DNA of 64,000 nucleotides from Xanthobacter dioxanivorans (lineage in GTDB: Bacteria > Pseudomonadota > Alphaproteobacteria > Rhizobiales > Xanthobacteraceae), in contig NZ_CP063362.1 in NCBI RefSeq assembly GCF_016807805.1, positions 868,001 to 932,000 of the forward strand, given 5' to 3'. This document shows, in pieces, positions 50,267-59,545 of this stretch. Numbering within the stretch: position 1 is the first letter of the stretch; every line of letters begins with the position of its first letter. The translations under genes were made by a program, and so were the position numbers. The notes under the pieces were generated by a model, which saw only the letters and a list, made by a program, of their open reading frames with translations, made no database searches and had not been told where the DNA came from.

Positions 50267-51100
50267 TCAGTTCCGGCGGGCGCCGGTGTGGACGATGGTG
50301 CCCACGTGCTCGCCGCGCAGCGCGGCGGTGAGGCGGCCGGGCACGAGGCCGTTCACCACCTGCACCCGCTCGATGTGCCGGGCGGTGGCCATCACCTCCA
50401 CCAGGGCGCGGTCGAACGGCAGCGTGCCCGCGTGGGCGGAGAGCTCCGCGACCGTGGTCTCGGGCAGGAGCTGCGCCGTCGCGCCTTCGGGGCCCTTCGG
50501 GTCGGCGGTATACACCCCGTCCACGTCCTCCACGATGGTGAGGCCGGCCGCGCCCAGCGCGTCGGCGAGCAGGAACGCGCCGGTGTCGGCCCGGTGCGGC
50601 GGGATGCGCGCGCCGGGGAACTCGTGGTGGTGATACGGCGGGAAGGCGCTTCCCACCACCGCGCGGGCGGCGGAGAGGTGGATCGCGAGCTGGCTGGCGA
50701 TGGTCGGGTGCTCCACATAGGAGACGCCTTCCGGCGCCAGCAGCGAGGCGAGGATGTGGCCGTTCTGCCCGGCCTCGCTCGCGGCGAGGGGGGCGAGCGA
50801 GCCCACCGGCAGGCCGAGGTCGAGGCCGACCCCATAAAGATGCCGGGCGCGGATGCCGGCGCCGGTGAGGATCAGCATGCGGTGCTCGGGCAGGAGCCGG
50901 CGCAGCTCGTCCACCACCGGCAGGATGGCGTCCGGGCCGCGGTCCATGATCGAGCGGCCGCCGATCTTCACCACCTGCAGCCAGGGCAGGAGCCGGATGG
51001 GCCTGACGCCGGCGACCGGGCGGGTGAGCTGGCCGTCGAGCAGGGTCTGGCGCGCGAGCGGGGAGGCGACGTGCTTGATGTCGCTGATGGTGTCGGACAT
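50267..51100 (-). CDS. mosA: Molybdenum storage protein alpha subunit
   Basis: MosA and MosB form the MoSto complex, which stores molybdate (or tungstate) as polyoxometalate clusters in an ATP-driven process. This 277-aa protein is of the amino acid kinase fold and closely resembles the Azotobacter alpha chain: [34 protein letters not shown] and the histidine motif [11 protein letters not shown] that binds the cluster. The C-terminus [20 protein letters not shown] is shared. It starts 11 bases after mosB, so they are one operon. Confidence 0.96.
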   Translation of the reverse strand: MSDTISDIKHVASPLARQTLLDGQLTRPVAGVRPIRLLPWLQVVKIGGRSIMDRGPDAILPVVDELRRLLPEHRMLILTGAGIRARHLYGVGLDLGLPVGSLAPLAASEAGQNGHILASLLAPEGVSYVEHPTIASQLAIHLSAARAVVGSAFPPYHHHEFPGARIPPHRADTGAFLLADALGAAGLTIVEDVDGVYTADPKGPEGATAQLLPETTVAELSAHAGTLPFDRALVEVMATARHIERVQVVNGLVPGRLTAALRGEHVGTIVHTGARRN

Positions 51101-51111
51101 GGCGTTGGCTC

Positions 51112-51924
51112 TCAGCTCGCGGTGATGATGGTGCCCACATGCTCGCCGGCGAGCGCGCGGGTCAGGTTGCCCGGGACGAGGCCGTTCACCACCTGCACCT
51201 GGCGGACGTGGCGCGCCGCCGCGAGCAGGTCGAGCACCGGGAATTCGAGGATCGAATCGTGCAGGCCCCGCGCCTTCATCTCGTCCACCGAGATCTTCGG
51301 GATGAAGGTGGCGTCCTTCGAGGTCTTGGGATTGGCGGTGTAGAGGCCATCCTCGTCCTTCACGTAGATCATCGCCTTGCAGCCGAACTGCTCGGCCAAA
51401 AGGAAGCAGCCGGCATCGGTGCGGTAGGGCGGGATGACGCCGTCGGCGGCGGGGCGGATCCACAGCGAGTAGGGCGGCATGCCGCTGAAGACGACGGCGT
51501 TCACCTGGGACAGGAAAAGCGGAACCGCCGAGAGCCCGGCGCCGTCGACCTTGGAGATGCCGTGCTTCGCCAGGAGCTGGCCCAGCATCTCGGCGTTCTG
51601 GTCGGCGACGGAGGCGCCGAGCTGCGCCAGCACGCCCGCCGGCAGGTTCAGCTCGGCCGCGATCGAATAAAGGTGGCGGGCCCGCGTGCCGGCGCCGGTG
51701 CCGATCAGCAGCTTGCGGTCGTTGCGGGCGGCGACGATCTCGTCGATGAGCGGGTACACCGCCGCGCGGCCGCGGTCGATGACGCTCTGCCCGCCGACCT
51801 TGATCACGGTCGCGTCCGGCAGGATCCGGAAGTCCGCCGCCGCCTCCGCCGCCGCCAGAAGCTGCGGATCGGTCAGCGATCGCTGCATGAGGAGCGCATC
51901 GAGCTCCGCCGTCGTATTGGCCAT
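51112..51924 (-). CDS. mosB: Molybdenum storage protein beta subunit
   Basis: The 270-aa MoSto beta chain. It has [20 protein letters not shown], the ATP-site [13 protein letters not shown] and [15 protein letters not shown], and ends [20 protein letters not shown], all as in the Azotobacter protein. Here mosB precedes mosA. The gene lies behind an unusually AT-rich leader with a palindrome. Stored molybdenum would serve nitrogenase cofactor synthesis; mog next door serves molybdopterin enzymes. Confidence 0.96.
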   Translation of the reverse strand: MANTTAELDALLMQRSLTDPQLLAAAEAAADFRILPDATVIKVGGQSVIDRGRAAVYPLIDEIVAARNDRKLLIGTGAGTRARHLYSIAAELNLPAGVLAQLGASVADQNAEMLGQLLAKHGISKVDGAGLSAVPLFLSQVNAVVFSGMPPYSLWIRPAADGVIPPYRTDAGCFLLAEQFGCKAMIYVKDEDGLYTANPKTSKDATFIPKISVDEMKARGLHDSILEFPVLDLLAAARHVRQVQVVNGLVPGNLTRALAGEHVGTIITAS

Positions 51925-52562
51925 GGGGTGCCTTTCGCTGTTGTCACATATTATTTTTCTTCAGATGCGCCCGTACATCTTACAAAAATACAATTCAATA
52001 TGCGAATAATACGTATTATCTACATGTCGTGAAAAACTTTACAAAAAACATGCTTCCGAAGTCCTGGTCATCGACCCGGGTCTCCGGCGCCCCCAGGGGC
52101 GAGCCCGCCGACGGGAAACGTGCCGGCGGCGACGGGGTCCTGAAGCGTTTTCAAGCGGCGCGAATTCGGCTCCGCGTGAAGAAAATGCGTTGAAACACGG
52201 AGCCGGAGCATTTCACCCGCCGCAGGTGGGACAGCTCGCGCGGGGCGAGGCCCCCCCGATCCGGCATTTTGATCCCGGCGCTGCGATCGCCCCGATCCGA
52301 CCTCCCCCTCCGGAAAAAACACAGCCGAGAAGATGTATCCGAATGAATACGGTTTCGCCGACGCAAGGCAAGCTGAAAACGTATGCTCGCGCTGCATCGG
52401 GCATCTGCATCCATCGCGGGAAAGCCAGGAGGAGCATGCGCCGACCCGATGGCGCCGCCCGGCTCGTGCGCCGCATTGCCGCTGCCGGCGCGACAGGAGA
52501 CGGCGGGGCGAATCCGGTCCTACAATGCCGGCCACATTCTTTCAGGGACCCGCGCACCCATC
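51925..52562. other. Divergent leader between mosB and mog
   Basis: No convincing gene is present in these 638 bases. The part nearest mosB (about 51945-52060) is far more AT-rich than the surroundings and holds the palindrome at 52006-52019, so it is the likely mosBA promoter region. The rest is GC-rich with only short random frames. I see no -24/-12 box or clear ModE box. Confidence 0.55.
52006..52019. promoter_or_regulatory. Palindromic operator candidate upstream of mosB
   Basis: ATAATACGTATTAT is a perfect 14-base palindrome about 82 bases upstream of mosB, inside the AT-rich leader. ModE-type regulators bind AT-rich inverted repeats, but this does not match the usual TATAT-rich consensus closely, so the binder is unknown. 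Confidence 0.55.
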
Positions 52563-53096
52563 ATGGCACCAGCACGCATCGGCATCGTCACCATTTCCGA
52601 CCGCGCCAGCTCGGGCACCTACGCGGACCTGAGCGGCCCCGCCATCGAGGCTTGGCTGCGGCGCGCCGTCACCAGCGCCTGGACCACGGACTACCGGGTT
52701 ATTCCCGACGGCTTCGAGAGCGTGCGCGACACGCTGATCGATCTCGCCGATGCGGCGGGGGCGGACCTCGTGCTCACCACCGGCGGCACCGGCCCCGCCC
52801 CCCGCGACCTGACGCCGGAGGCCATGGCCGGCGTCATCGAGAAGCCGCTGCCGGGCTTCGGCGAGCAGATGCGGCGCATCAGCCTTGAGGAGGTGCCCAC
52901 CGCCATCCTGTCGCGGCAGGAGGCCGGCGTGCGCGGGCGGACCCTGATCGTGAACCTGCCGGGCAAGCCCGCCTCCATCGCGGTGTGCCTGGCGGCGGTG
53001 TTCCCGGCGATCCCCTATTGCCTCGACCTCATCGGCGCGGCGCGCATCGAGACCGACCCGGCGGTGGTCGCCGCGTTCCGGCCGAAGGGGGCGTGA
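52563..53096 (+). CDS. mog: Molybdopterin adenylyltransferase Mog
   Basis: Mog (MogA) adenylylates molybdopterin before molybdate insertion in molybdenum cofactor synthesis. It is 177 aa. Motifs include GIVTISDRASSGTYAD, the nucleotide loop LTTGGTGPAPRDLTPEA and NLPGKPASI. The last two define the MoaB/Mog family; length and SDRASSG favour Mog over MoaB. It is divergent from mosBA across a 638-base region, making this a molybdenum-handling neighbourhood. Confidence 0.92.
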   Translation: MAPARIGIVTISDRASSGTYADLSGPAIEAWLRRAVTSAWTTDYRVIPDGFESVRDTLIDLADAAGADLVLTTGGTGPAPRDLTPEAMAGVIEKPLPGFGEQMRRISLEEVPTAILSRQEAGVRGRTLIVNLPGKPASIAVCLAAVFPAIPYCLDLIGAARIETDPAVVAAFRPKGA

Positions 53097-53173
53097 GGGG
53101 CTCGCCGTCCCGCGGCAACCGCCCGGGCCGGCCGCGACGCGGCGCCGGAGGAGACAGGAGGGCGGCAGCGCGC

Positions 53174-53300
53174 CCCCCTCACCCTAACCCTCTCCCGCAA
53201 GGGGAGAGGGAACACCGGCGGTGTACGACTGAGACAATTCTTCTGACTGGAAACCGGCCGGACTCCCTCTCCCCTTGCGGGAGAGGGCGGGGGTGAGGGG
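53174..53300. repeat. Pair of inverted REP-like elements
   Basis: Two copies of a roughly 37-base REP-like sequence lie in opposite orientation at 53174-53210 and 53264-53300, about 90% identical. Each contains the internal hairpin CCCTCTCCC-GCAAG-GGGAGAGGG and a CCCTCACCC flank. They lie in the mog-CDF gap and may also act as a bidirectional terminator. Confidence 0.8.
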
Positions 53301-53334
53301 TGGCGCGGCTCTCCGCTCTCCACCCCACCCTCCC

Positions 53335-54225
53335 CTACAGCACCACCACGCCGCGGTGCTTGGCTTCGCCTTCCGGCTCCACGTGGATGGTGATCACCGC
53401 GTCGTCCATGTCCTTCTCGAAGGCGCTCTCGATGCGGTCGCAGATGTCGTGCGCCGCCGCCACCGTCATGCCGCCGGGCACCACCAGATGGAACTCCACG
53501 AAGGTGATGCGCCCGGCATGGCGGGTGCGCAGGTCGTGGGCCTCGATGGCGCCGGCGGCATGGAGGGACACGAGCTCGCGGATGCGCGCCACCACCTCCG
53601 GCGGGGCCGCCGCATCCATGAGGCCGCCGACGGAATCCTTCATCAGCCCCCAGCCGGTCCACAGCACGTTCAGCGCCACCAGCCCGGCGAGCAGCGGATC
53701 GAGCTGCGGCCAGCCGGTGATGGGCACCAGCACGAACCCGCCCAGCACGCCGACCGACGTCACCACGTCGGTCAGGATGTGCTTGCCGTCGGCCACCAGC
53801 GCGGGCGAGCGCTGCGCCTTGCCGACGCGCAGCAGCACCATGCACCACACCCCGTTGAGCGCGGTCGCGGCGCCGTTCAGCATCATGCCCTTCAGCGGCT
53901 GCTCGGGCAGGCGGGGATCGAGGAAGCCGTTATAGGCCTCGCGCATGATGGTGAGGGCGGCGATCACCACCAGCACCCCTTCGAGCACGGCGGAGAGGTA
54001 TTCCGCCTTGTGGTGCCCGTACTGGTGGTTGGCGTCCGCCGGCCGCGCCGAGACGTTGAGCGCCAGCAGCGCCGCCGCGGACGCCGCCACGTTGATGATG
54101 CTCTCGAGCGCGTCGGAAAGCAGCGCCACCGAGCCGGTCACCCACCAGGCGAGCGTCTTGAGGCCGAGGACGGCGATGCCGACGAGCACGCTCGCCGCCG
54201 CCACCCAAAGGGTCTTGCGGCCCAT
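53335..54225 (-). CDS. Cation diffusion facilitator (CDF) metal efflux transporter
   Basis: A 296-aa CDF exporter. About six membrane helices lie in residues 8-185, with metal-site motifs LLSDALESIINV (helix 2) and DGKHILTDVVTS (helix 5, H-x3-D). A cytoplasmic C-terminal domain has HAGRITFVEFHLVVPGGMTV and ITIHVEPEGEAKH. Zn, Fe, Mn or Co are possible substrates. No metal regulator is adjacent. Confidence 0.93.
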   Translation of the reverse strand: MGRKTLWVAAASVLVGIAVLGLKTLAWWVTGSVALLSDALESIINVAASAAALLALNVSARPADANHQYGHHKAEYLSAVLEGVLVVIAALTIMREAYNGFLDPRLPEQPLKGMMLNGAATALNGVWCMVLLRVGKAQRSPALVADGKHILTDVVTSVGVLGGFVLVPITGWPQLDPLLAGLVALNVLWTGWGLMKDSVGGLMDAAAPPEVVARIRELVSLHAAGAIEAHDLRTRHAGRITFVEFHLVVPGGMTVAAAHDICDRIESAFEKDMDDAVITIHVEPEGEAKHRGVVVL

Positions 54226-54412
54226 TCCCGCCTCCCCTGTCCCTTGGAAAGACCGTGCGACCGATCACCGGCCCGCATCCGCGTCCGCCCCGCGGCCATC
54301 CCGAAGGAGCGCGGCAGGGGCGGACAGCGAGCCTCTAGCCGCTGCGCGGGGGCGGCGCAACCGCCGAGGGCGCCGGCCTGTTCCGCGGCTGACGCGGACG
54401 GCCCCGCCGGCA

Positions 54413-55171
54413 TCAGCCCGCGATATGCAACAGCGCCTTCCGCATGGCGTCCGGCGCCACGATGATGATGCCGTCGAAGGGCGTGCTCATCTCCAGGATC
54501 AGGAAGATCGCACCGCCGAGCGACACGCCGCACAGCAGGAACACCACCAGCGACACCCCGTTGATCGGCGCGAACAGACCGAAGCTGAGGAAGATGAGGG
54601 TGAGCCAGACGATGATCACGCCGATGAAGACGGGCGGGACCTGGGTGGCGCTCTCCTCGATCAGCACCCAGCGCAGGGCCGCCAGCGACTTGTAGCGTTC
54701 GATCGCCTCGCCCCTGAGCTCGGTCTGGTCCGTCGTCCTGGGCTCCAGGGCGCGGATGAGGTGGCCGACCTCGGAGAGACGCTGCTCCGAATCGGCGCTG
54801 CCGATCTTCGGGGGCATGCCGGAATCCGGCCAGGTCTCGGCGATGGCGTTGCGGGTGTAGTCGCCGAGCGCGGCCCGGATCGGAACGGCGTCGGGGCCAT
54901 AATGGCGCAGCGCCACGTCGAGGGTGATGAGATAGGTGGCGTACTGCTGCACGTCCTTGGCGGTGGAATCGAAGTTCCCCTTCACCGAGGCAGTCATCAG
55001 GCCGAGGATCAGCGACGCCATGGCCGCCACCATGCCGACCCCGAGCTTCACCGCCTCCTGCGTTTCCTTGGAAAGGTGGTGCTCCTTGAGCCGGCGCGCT
55101 CCCCACATGCCGGCGCAGGCCCCGCCGAAGAGGCCCAGGAACACCAAAACGGCGACGATCAACGCGTCCAT
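54413..55171 (-). CDS. DUF4239 (bestrophin-like) membrane protein
   Basis: A 252-aa membrane protein with two helices at the N-terminus (LIVAVLVFLGLFGGACAG; LGVGMVAAMASLILGLM) and two at the C-terminus (VPPVFIGVIIVWLTLIFLSF; VSLVVFLLCGVSLGGAIFLI), framing a soluble helical middle. This matches the DUF4239 family, sometimes described as bestrophin-like. Function unknown. It lies alone 151 bases after the DsbA-like gene. Confidence 0.75.
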   Translation of the reverse strand: MDALIVAVLVFLGLFGGACAGMWGARRLKEHHLSKETQEAVKLGVGMVAAMASLILGLMTASVKGNFDSTAKDVQQYATYLITLDVALRHYGPDAVPIRAALGDYTRNAIAETWPDSGMPPKIGSADSEQRLSEVGHLIRALEPRTTDQTELRGEAIERYKSLAALRWVLIEESATQVPPVFIGVIIVWLTLIFLSFGLFAPINGVSLVVFLLCGVSLGGAIFLILEMSTPFDGIIIVAPDAMRKALLHIAG

Positions 55172-55322
55172 CCCCCTCGTTCCCCCTTCCCGCCCGGACC
55201 ATGGCGGTTCGGGCGGGATACCAGCCTGTCCGCGGAAAGAGGTAAAGAGGGAAATACGCCGGACGCAGCGTCAGGGCGCAACGATTCCCCGCCCGGCCGG
55301 GCGGCCCGGTTCCGGCGTCGCC

Positions 55323-56018
55323 TCAGCAGCCGCCGCAGGCGCGGGCGGCGGCGATGAGCGCGCGCTTGCGGGCGAGGTCCACTTCGCCCGTCCAGACCTG
55401 CCCGCCGATCACATAAGCCGGCGGATCGATCACCCGCAGGGCCGAGACGAGCTCCACCGCCCTGGACAGGCTGTCGGTGACGTCCGGCTGGTTGGAGGCC
55501 CGGAACACCTTGTAGTGGTCGATGCCCTCGGCGCGGACCACGTTGAGCGCCCTGACCCCGTCGATGGGGCCTTCGCCCCGCGCCAGGGCCTCGTAGAAGG
55601 CCTGGAACCGCGGCGGATCGAGGGCCAGCACGGCCAGGGCGACCCGCGCCGCCTCCACCGAGCCCACGTCGAGCCGCGGCGCCTGCACCACGGCATAAGC
55701 CAGGCCGGGGTCGCCCGCCAGCAGCGTGCGCATGTCGTCCGCCGAACGGCGCCAGCCGGGGGCGTTGAAATCCACGAGCTCGGTCACCAGCGGCGGCACC
55801 CGCGCCCCCATGACCGCCTTGCCGGGCAAGGCGGCGAGCAGCCGGCGCGCCTCCTCGCTGATCGGGATGCCGGCGGCGGCGGTCGGCTGGGCGTGGCCCG
55901 TGGTCGCACCGGGGAAGCTCGCGCCGAAAAGGCCGAGGCCGGCGGCGCCCAGAAACGTCCGCCGGGTGAGCGCCGTCGCGGCCGGTCCGCCGCCTCCCGC
56001 CTCCCCGAGCCGCCGCAT
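55323..56018 (-). CDS. DsbA-fold protein lacking the active-site CxxC, with a Tat-type signal
   Basis: A 231-aa protein of the thioredoxin-like DsbA family. A twin-arginine signal (LTRRTFLGAAGLGLFG) implies export in folded form. The usual active site C-x2-C after the first strand is replaced by A86-P-G-W89 (LVDFNAPGWRRS), and the cis-proline region is RVIDPPAYVIGGQ. The only cysteines are in the last four residues, CGGC, which form a C-x2-C tail. Oxidoreductase activity by the standard mechanism is excluded. The ATG lies 4 bases after the fabI stop, so the genes are co-transcribed. Confidence 0.8.
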   Translation of the reverse strand: MRRLGEAGGGGPAATALTRRTFLGAAGLGLFGASFPGATTGHAQPTAAAGIPISEEARRLLAALPGKAVMGARVPPLVTELVDFNAPGWRRSADDMRTLLAGDPGLAYAVVQAPRLDVGSVEAARVALAVLALDPPRFQAFYEALARGEGPIDGVRALNVVRAEGIDHYKVFRASNQPDVTDSLSRAVELVSALRVIDPPAYVIGGQVWTGEVDLARKRALIAAARACGGC

Positions 56019-56022
56019 GGGC

Positions 56023-56895
56023 TTATTCGGCGGCCTTCACCGGGGCCTCGCCGGCGGGCTTCACCGGAGCCTCGCCGGCGAGCTTGGCCTCGGCGTCTTC
56101 CTGGGCCTTCAGCACGTCGGGATGGGGCATGGAGATGATGTTGTAGCCGGAATCCACGAAATGGATCTCCCCGGTCACGCCGGCGGACAGGCCGGAGAGG
56201 AGGTAGAGGGCCGAGCCGCCCACTTCCTCGATGGTGACCGTGCGCTTCAGCGGCGCGTGGCGCTTCTGGTAGTTGAACATGAGCCGGGCGTCGGCGATGC
56301 CCGCGCCGGCCAGGGTGCGCACGGGGCCGGCCGAGATGGCGTTCACCCGGATGCCGGCCGCGCCGTAATCGGCGGCGAGGTAGCGCACCGAAGCTTCCAG
56401 CGCCGCCTTGGCCACGCCCATCACGTTGTAGTTGGGCATCACCCGCGTCGACCCGCCATAGGTGAGGGTCACGATGGAGCCGCCGTTGGGCATCAGCGCC
56501 GCGGCGCGCTTGGCCACCTCGGTGAGCGAGAAGCAGGAGATGACCATGGTGCGGGAGAAATTCTCCCGGCTGGTGTCGGCGTAGCGGCCCTTCAGCTCCG
56601 ACTTGTCGGAGAAGGCCACCGCATGCACCAGGAAATCGATGCTGCCCCAGCGGTCCTTCAGCGCCTGGAACACCGCGTCGACGCTGGCGAGGTCTTCCAC
56701 GTCGCAGGGCAGGAGGATGGAGGAACCGAGGCTCTCGGCCAGCGGCTTCACCCGCTTGGCCACCGCCTCGCCCTGATAGGTGAAGGCGAGCTCGGCGCCC
56801 TGCGCCGCCAGGGCCTTGGCGATGCCCCAGGCGATGGAATGGTCGTTGGCCACGCCCATCACCAGGCCGCGCTTGCCTTTCATCAGGTCCTGCAT
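56023..56895 (-). CDS. fabI: Enoyl-[acyl-carrier-protein] reductase FabI
   Basis: FabI performs the last reduction of the fatty acid elongation cycle using NADH. It is 290 aa. The divergent SDR nucleotide motif is GVANDHSIAWGIAKALAAQG and the catalytic Tyr-x6-Lys is in PNYNVMGVAKAAL. The C-terminus carries a repeated GEAPVK tail (AGEAPVKPAGEAPVKAAE) beyond the normal end. The ATG is preceded by AGAGGTGG. It follows fabB after 145 bases. Confidence 0.95.
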   Translation of the reverse strand: MQDLMKGKRGLVMGVANDHSIAWGIAKALAAQGAELAFTYQGEAVAKRVKPLAESLGSSILLPCDVEDLASVDAVFQALKDRWGSIDFLVHAVAFSDKSELKGRYADTSRENFSRTMVISCFSLTEVAKRAAALMPNGGSIVTLTYGGSTRVMPNYNVMGVAKAALEASVRYLAADYGAAGIRVNAISAGPVRTLAGAGIADARLMFNYQKRHAPLKRTVTIEEVGGSALYLLSGLSAGVTGEIHFVDSGYNIISMPHPDVLKAQEDAEAKLAGEAPVKPAGEAPVKAAE

Positions 56896-57040
56896 CAACC
56901 CACCTCTTGCGCCTGAAACGCCGATAGCAGACCACGCCGGGTGGCGCCATGGAAGGCGCCACCGGCGCCTTCACCATTCATGTCCAATCGTAAACGCCGC
57001 CCGAACGATCCGGCGGACGATCCCTCAAGCCTGCGGCTCC

Positions 57041-58258
57041 TCAGGCGTCCACATGCTTGATCACGAGGCTCGCATTGGTCCCGCCGAAGCCGAAGCCGTT
57101 GGACAGGACGTGTCCGAGGGACACGTTGTCGATCCGCTGGCGCACGATCGGCATGTCCGCGAAGGCCGGATCGATCTCCTCGATATTGGCGCTCTCGCAG
57201 ATGAAGCCGTTCTGCATCATGAGGATGGAATAGATCGCCTCGTGCACGCCGGTCGCGCCCTGGGAATGGCCGGTCAGCGACTTGGTGGCGGAGATGGGCG
57301 GGCACGCGGCGCCGAACACGGCGCGGATGGCCTCGATCTCCTTGAGGTCGCCGATGGGCGTCGAGGTGGCGTGCGGGTTGATGTAGTCGATGGGCGCCTT
57401 GATGCCGGAGATGGCGAGCTTCATCGCCCGCTCCGCGCCCTCGCCCGAGGGGGCCACCATGTCCACCCCGTCGGAGGTGGCGCCGTAGCCGGCGATCTCG
57501 CCGTAGATGCGCGCGCCGCGGGCCTTGGCGTGCTCCAGCTCCTCGAGCACCAGCACGCCGGCGCCGCCGGAGATGACAAAGCCGTCCCGGTTCTTGTCAT
57601 AGGCACGGGAGGCGACCAGGGGCCGGTCGTTGTAGCTGGAGGACATGGCCCCCATGCCGTCGAACAGCACCGACAGGGTCCAGTGCAGGTCCTCGCAGCC
57701 GCCGGCGAAGATGATGTCCTGCTTGCCGTGCTGGATCAGCTCGTAGGCGTTGCCGATGCAGATGTTGGTGGTGGCGCAGGCGGCCGAGATGGAATAGCTC
57801 AGCCCCTTGATCTTGAACCAGGTGGACAGGGTCGCCGAGGCGGTGGAGCCCATGGCCTTGGGCACCGCGAACGGCCCCACGCGCTTGGGACCCTTGTCGC
57901 GGGCGATGTCGGCCGAATCGACGATGGTCTTGGTGGAGCTGCCGCCCGAGCCCATGATCAGGCCGGTGCGGATGTTGGAGACCTCGCCGGGCTCCAGGCC
58001 CGAATCGCGGATGGCCTGGTCCATGGCCACGTGATTCCAGGCGGTGCCGCCGCCGTGGAAGCGCATGGCGCGGCGGTCCACCACTTCCTCGGCGTTCAGG
58101 GTCGGTGCCCCGTGCACCTGGGAGCGGAAGCCGAGCCTGGCATAGTCCTCGGCGAAGGAGATGCCGCTCTTGGCCTCGCGCAGGCTGGCAAGCACCTCCT
58201 GCGTGGTGTTGCCGATGGACGAGACGATGCCCATCCCGGTGACGACGACGCGCCGCAT
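57041..58258 (-). CDS. fabB: 3-oxoacyl-[acyl-carrier-protein] synthase I FabB
   Basis: FabB condenses malonyl-ACP with unsaturated acyl-ACPs and is needed for anaerobic-type unsaturated fatty acid synthesis. It is 405 aa. The active-site cysteine is in [14 protein letters not shown]; the two histidines are in [14 protein letters not shown] and [15 protein letters not shown]. It lies 54 bases after fabA. Confidence 0.96.
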   Translation of the reverse strand: MRRVVVTGMGIVSSIGNTTQEVLASLREAKSGISFAEDYARLGFRSQVHGAPTLNAEEVVDRRAMRFHGGGTAWNHVAMDQAIRDSGLEPGEVSNIRTGLIMGSGGSSTKTIVDSADIARDKGPKRVGPFAVPKAMGSTASATLSTWFKIKGLSYSISAACATTNICIGNAYELIQHGKQDIIFAGGCEDLHWTLSVLFDGMGAMSSSYNDRPLVASRAYDKNRDGFVISGGAGVLVLEELEHAKARGARIYGEIAGYGATSDGVDMVAPSGEGAERAMKLAISGIKAPIDYINPHATSTPIGDLKEIEAIRAVFGAACPPISATKSLTGHSQGATGVHEAIYSILMMQNGFICESANIEEIDPAFADMPIVRQRIDNVSLGHVLSNGFGFGGTNASLVIKHVDA

Positions 58259-58312
58259 GTCAAATCCCCATTGGAAAGCACCATTATGGCCACGGATCGT
58301 GGCGGCGCCTTG

Positions 58313-58855
58313 TCAGGCGCCCACGGCTCCCGCCGCCACCGGCGCCACCTCGGCCTGGAACAGGCCGACCTTCAGATCCTTCGCCCGGTAGATCACCACG
58401 CCGTCCGCGGCGACCCACCCGTCGGCGATGCCGAGCACGAGCTTGGAGCGCATGACGCGCTTCAGTTCCACGCCGTACACGACCTTCTTCACGTCGGGCA
58501 ACACCTGGCCGGAGAACTTGAGCTCGCCGAGCCCCAGCGCGCGGCCCCGGCCCGACGAGCCGAGCCAGCCGAGGAAGAAGCCCACCATCTGCCACAGGGC
58601 GTCGAGGCCCAGGCAGCCGGGCATCACCGGGTCGCCCTTGAAGTGGCATCCGAAGAACCACAAATCGGGGTTCACCTCGAGCTCGGCGCGCACCATGCCC
58701 TTGCCGAACTCGCCACCGGTCTCGGAAATCTCCGCGATGCGATCGAACATCAGCATGGGTGGCAGGGGCAATTGCGCGTTCCCGGCCCCGAACAGCTCGC
58801 CGCGTCCGCAAGCGAGAAGATCCTCATACTCGAAGCTGGTCTGCCGGTCCGCCAT
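58313..58855 (-). CDS. fabA: 3-hydroxydecanoyl-ACP dehydratase/isomerase FabA
   Basis: FabA dehydrates and isomerises C10 intermediates, committing them to unsaturated fatty acids. It is 180 aa. The catalytic histidine is in [19 protein letters not shown], whose aspartate is also catalytic. The N-terminus [14 protein letters not shown] is typical. I chose the ATG giving MADRQTSF by comparison with family length; ATGs 18 and 27 bases upstream are possible. fabA-fabB-fabI is the common Rhizobiales order, but the irr gene often upstream is absent. Confidence 0.95.
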   Translation of the reverse strand: MADRQTSFEYEDLLACGRGELFGAGNAQLPLPPMLMFDRIAEISETGGEFGKGMVRAELEVNPDLWFFGCHFKGDPVMPGCLGLDALWQMVGFFLGWLGSSGRGRALGLGELKFSGQVLPDVKKVVYGVELKRVMRSKLVLGIADGWVAADGVVIYRAKDLKVGLFQAEVAPVAAGAVGA

Positions 58856-59109
58856 TCTTAAGCTTGTCGCCATGATGCCCATGATGCGCGAGGCTCATGA
58901 GGGTCGTTTCCATTGAGCCCGAAAGCCCGCCTCCGTCGCCGGCGGCGGCCCTCCCTAACATAGGCAGGGGCGCGCTCAAAGTCATGAAAGCGTCACGGGC
59001 AGGCGGAAACCGCGCCGGCGGGCGAACCGGCCCGCATGCGACCGCGTTCCCTTCCGTGATGCGGGCCTTATTCTCAGGCCCGCATCAGTCGCGGCGAAGG
59101 GAGACAAGA

Positions 59110-59538
59110 ATGCCGATCCTGAAGGAGTTCAAGGAGTTCGCGGTTCGCGGCAACGTGGTGGACCTCGCCGTCGGCGTGATCATCGGCGCCGCCTTCGGTA
59201 ACATCGTCACCTCGCTGGTGGGCGACGTGTTCATGCCGGTGATCGGCGCGGTGACCGGCGGGCTCGATTTCTCGAACCACTTCATCCCGCTGGCCAAGAC
59301 CGTCACCGCCGAGAACCTGGCCGACGCCAAGAAGCAGGGCGCGGTGCTGGCCTATGGCGCCTTCATCACCATCGCCATCAATTTCATGATCGTCGCGGCG
59401 GTGCTGTTCCTCGTGGTGCGCACCCTCAACGCGCTGCGCCGGGCCGAGGCCGCCAAGCCGCCGGCGGCGCCCAGCCGAACCGAAACGCTGCTTGCCGAGA
59501 TCCGCGACCTTCTGGCCCAGCGCGCCGGCCAGCCCTGA
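59110..59538 (+). CDS. mscL: Large-conductance mechanosensitive channel MscL
   Basis: MscL opens under membrane tension to release solutes during osmotic downshock. It is 142 aa with two membrane helices ([18 protein letters not shown] and [20 protein letters not shown]), and the N-terminal [13 protein letters not shown] is conserved. AAGGGAG precedes this ATG; the open frame upstream is not part of the gene. It converges on pyrD, 7 bases apart. Confidence 0.96.
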   Translation: MPILKEFKEFAVRGNVVDLAVGVIIGAAFGNIVTSLVGDVFMPVIGAVTGGLDFSNHFIPLAKTVTAENLADAKKQGAVLAYGAFITIAINFMIVAAVLFLVVRTLNALRRAEAAKPPAAPSRTETLLAEIRDLLAQRAGQP

Positions 59539-59545
59539 CGCGGGT

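Noticed and set aside
52068..52535. A 155-aa minus-strand frame between mosB and mog
   Set aside because: No recognisable domain, biased R/G/P composition, no ribosome site; overlapped by other random frames.
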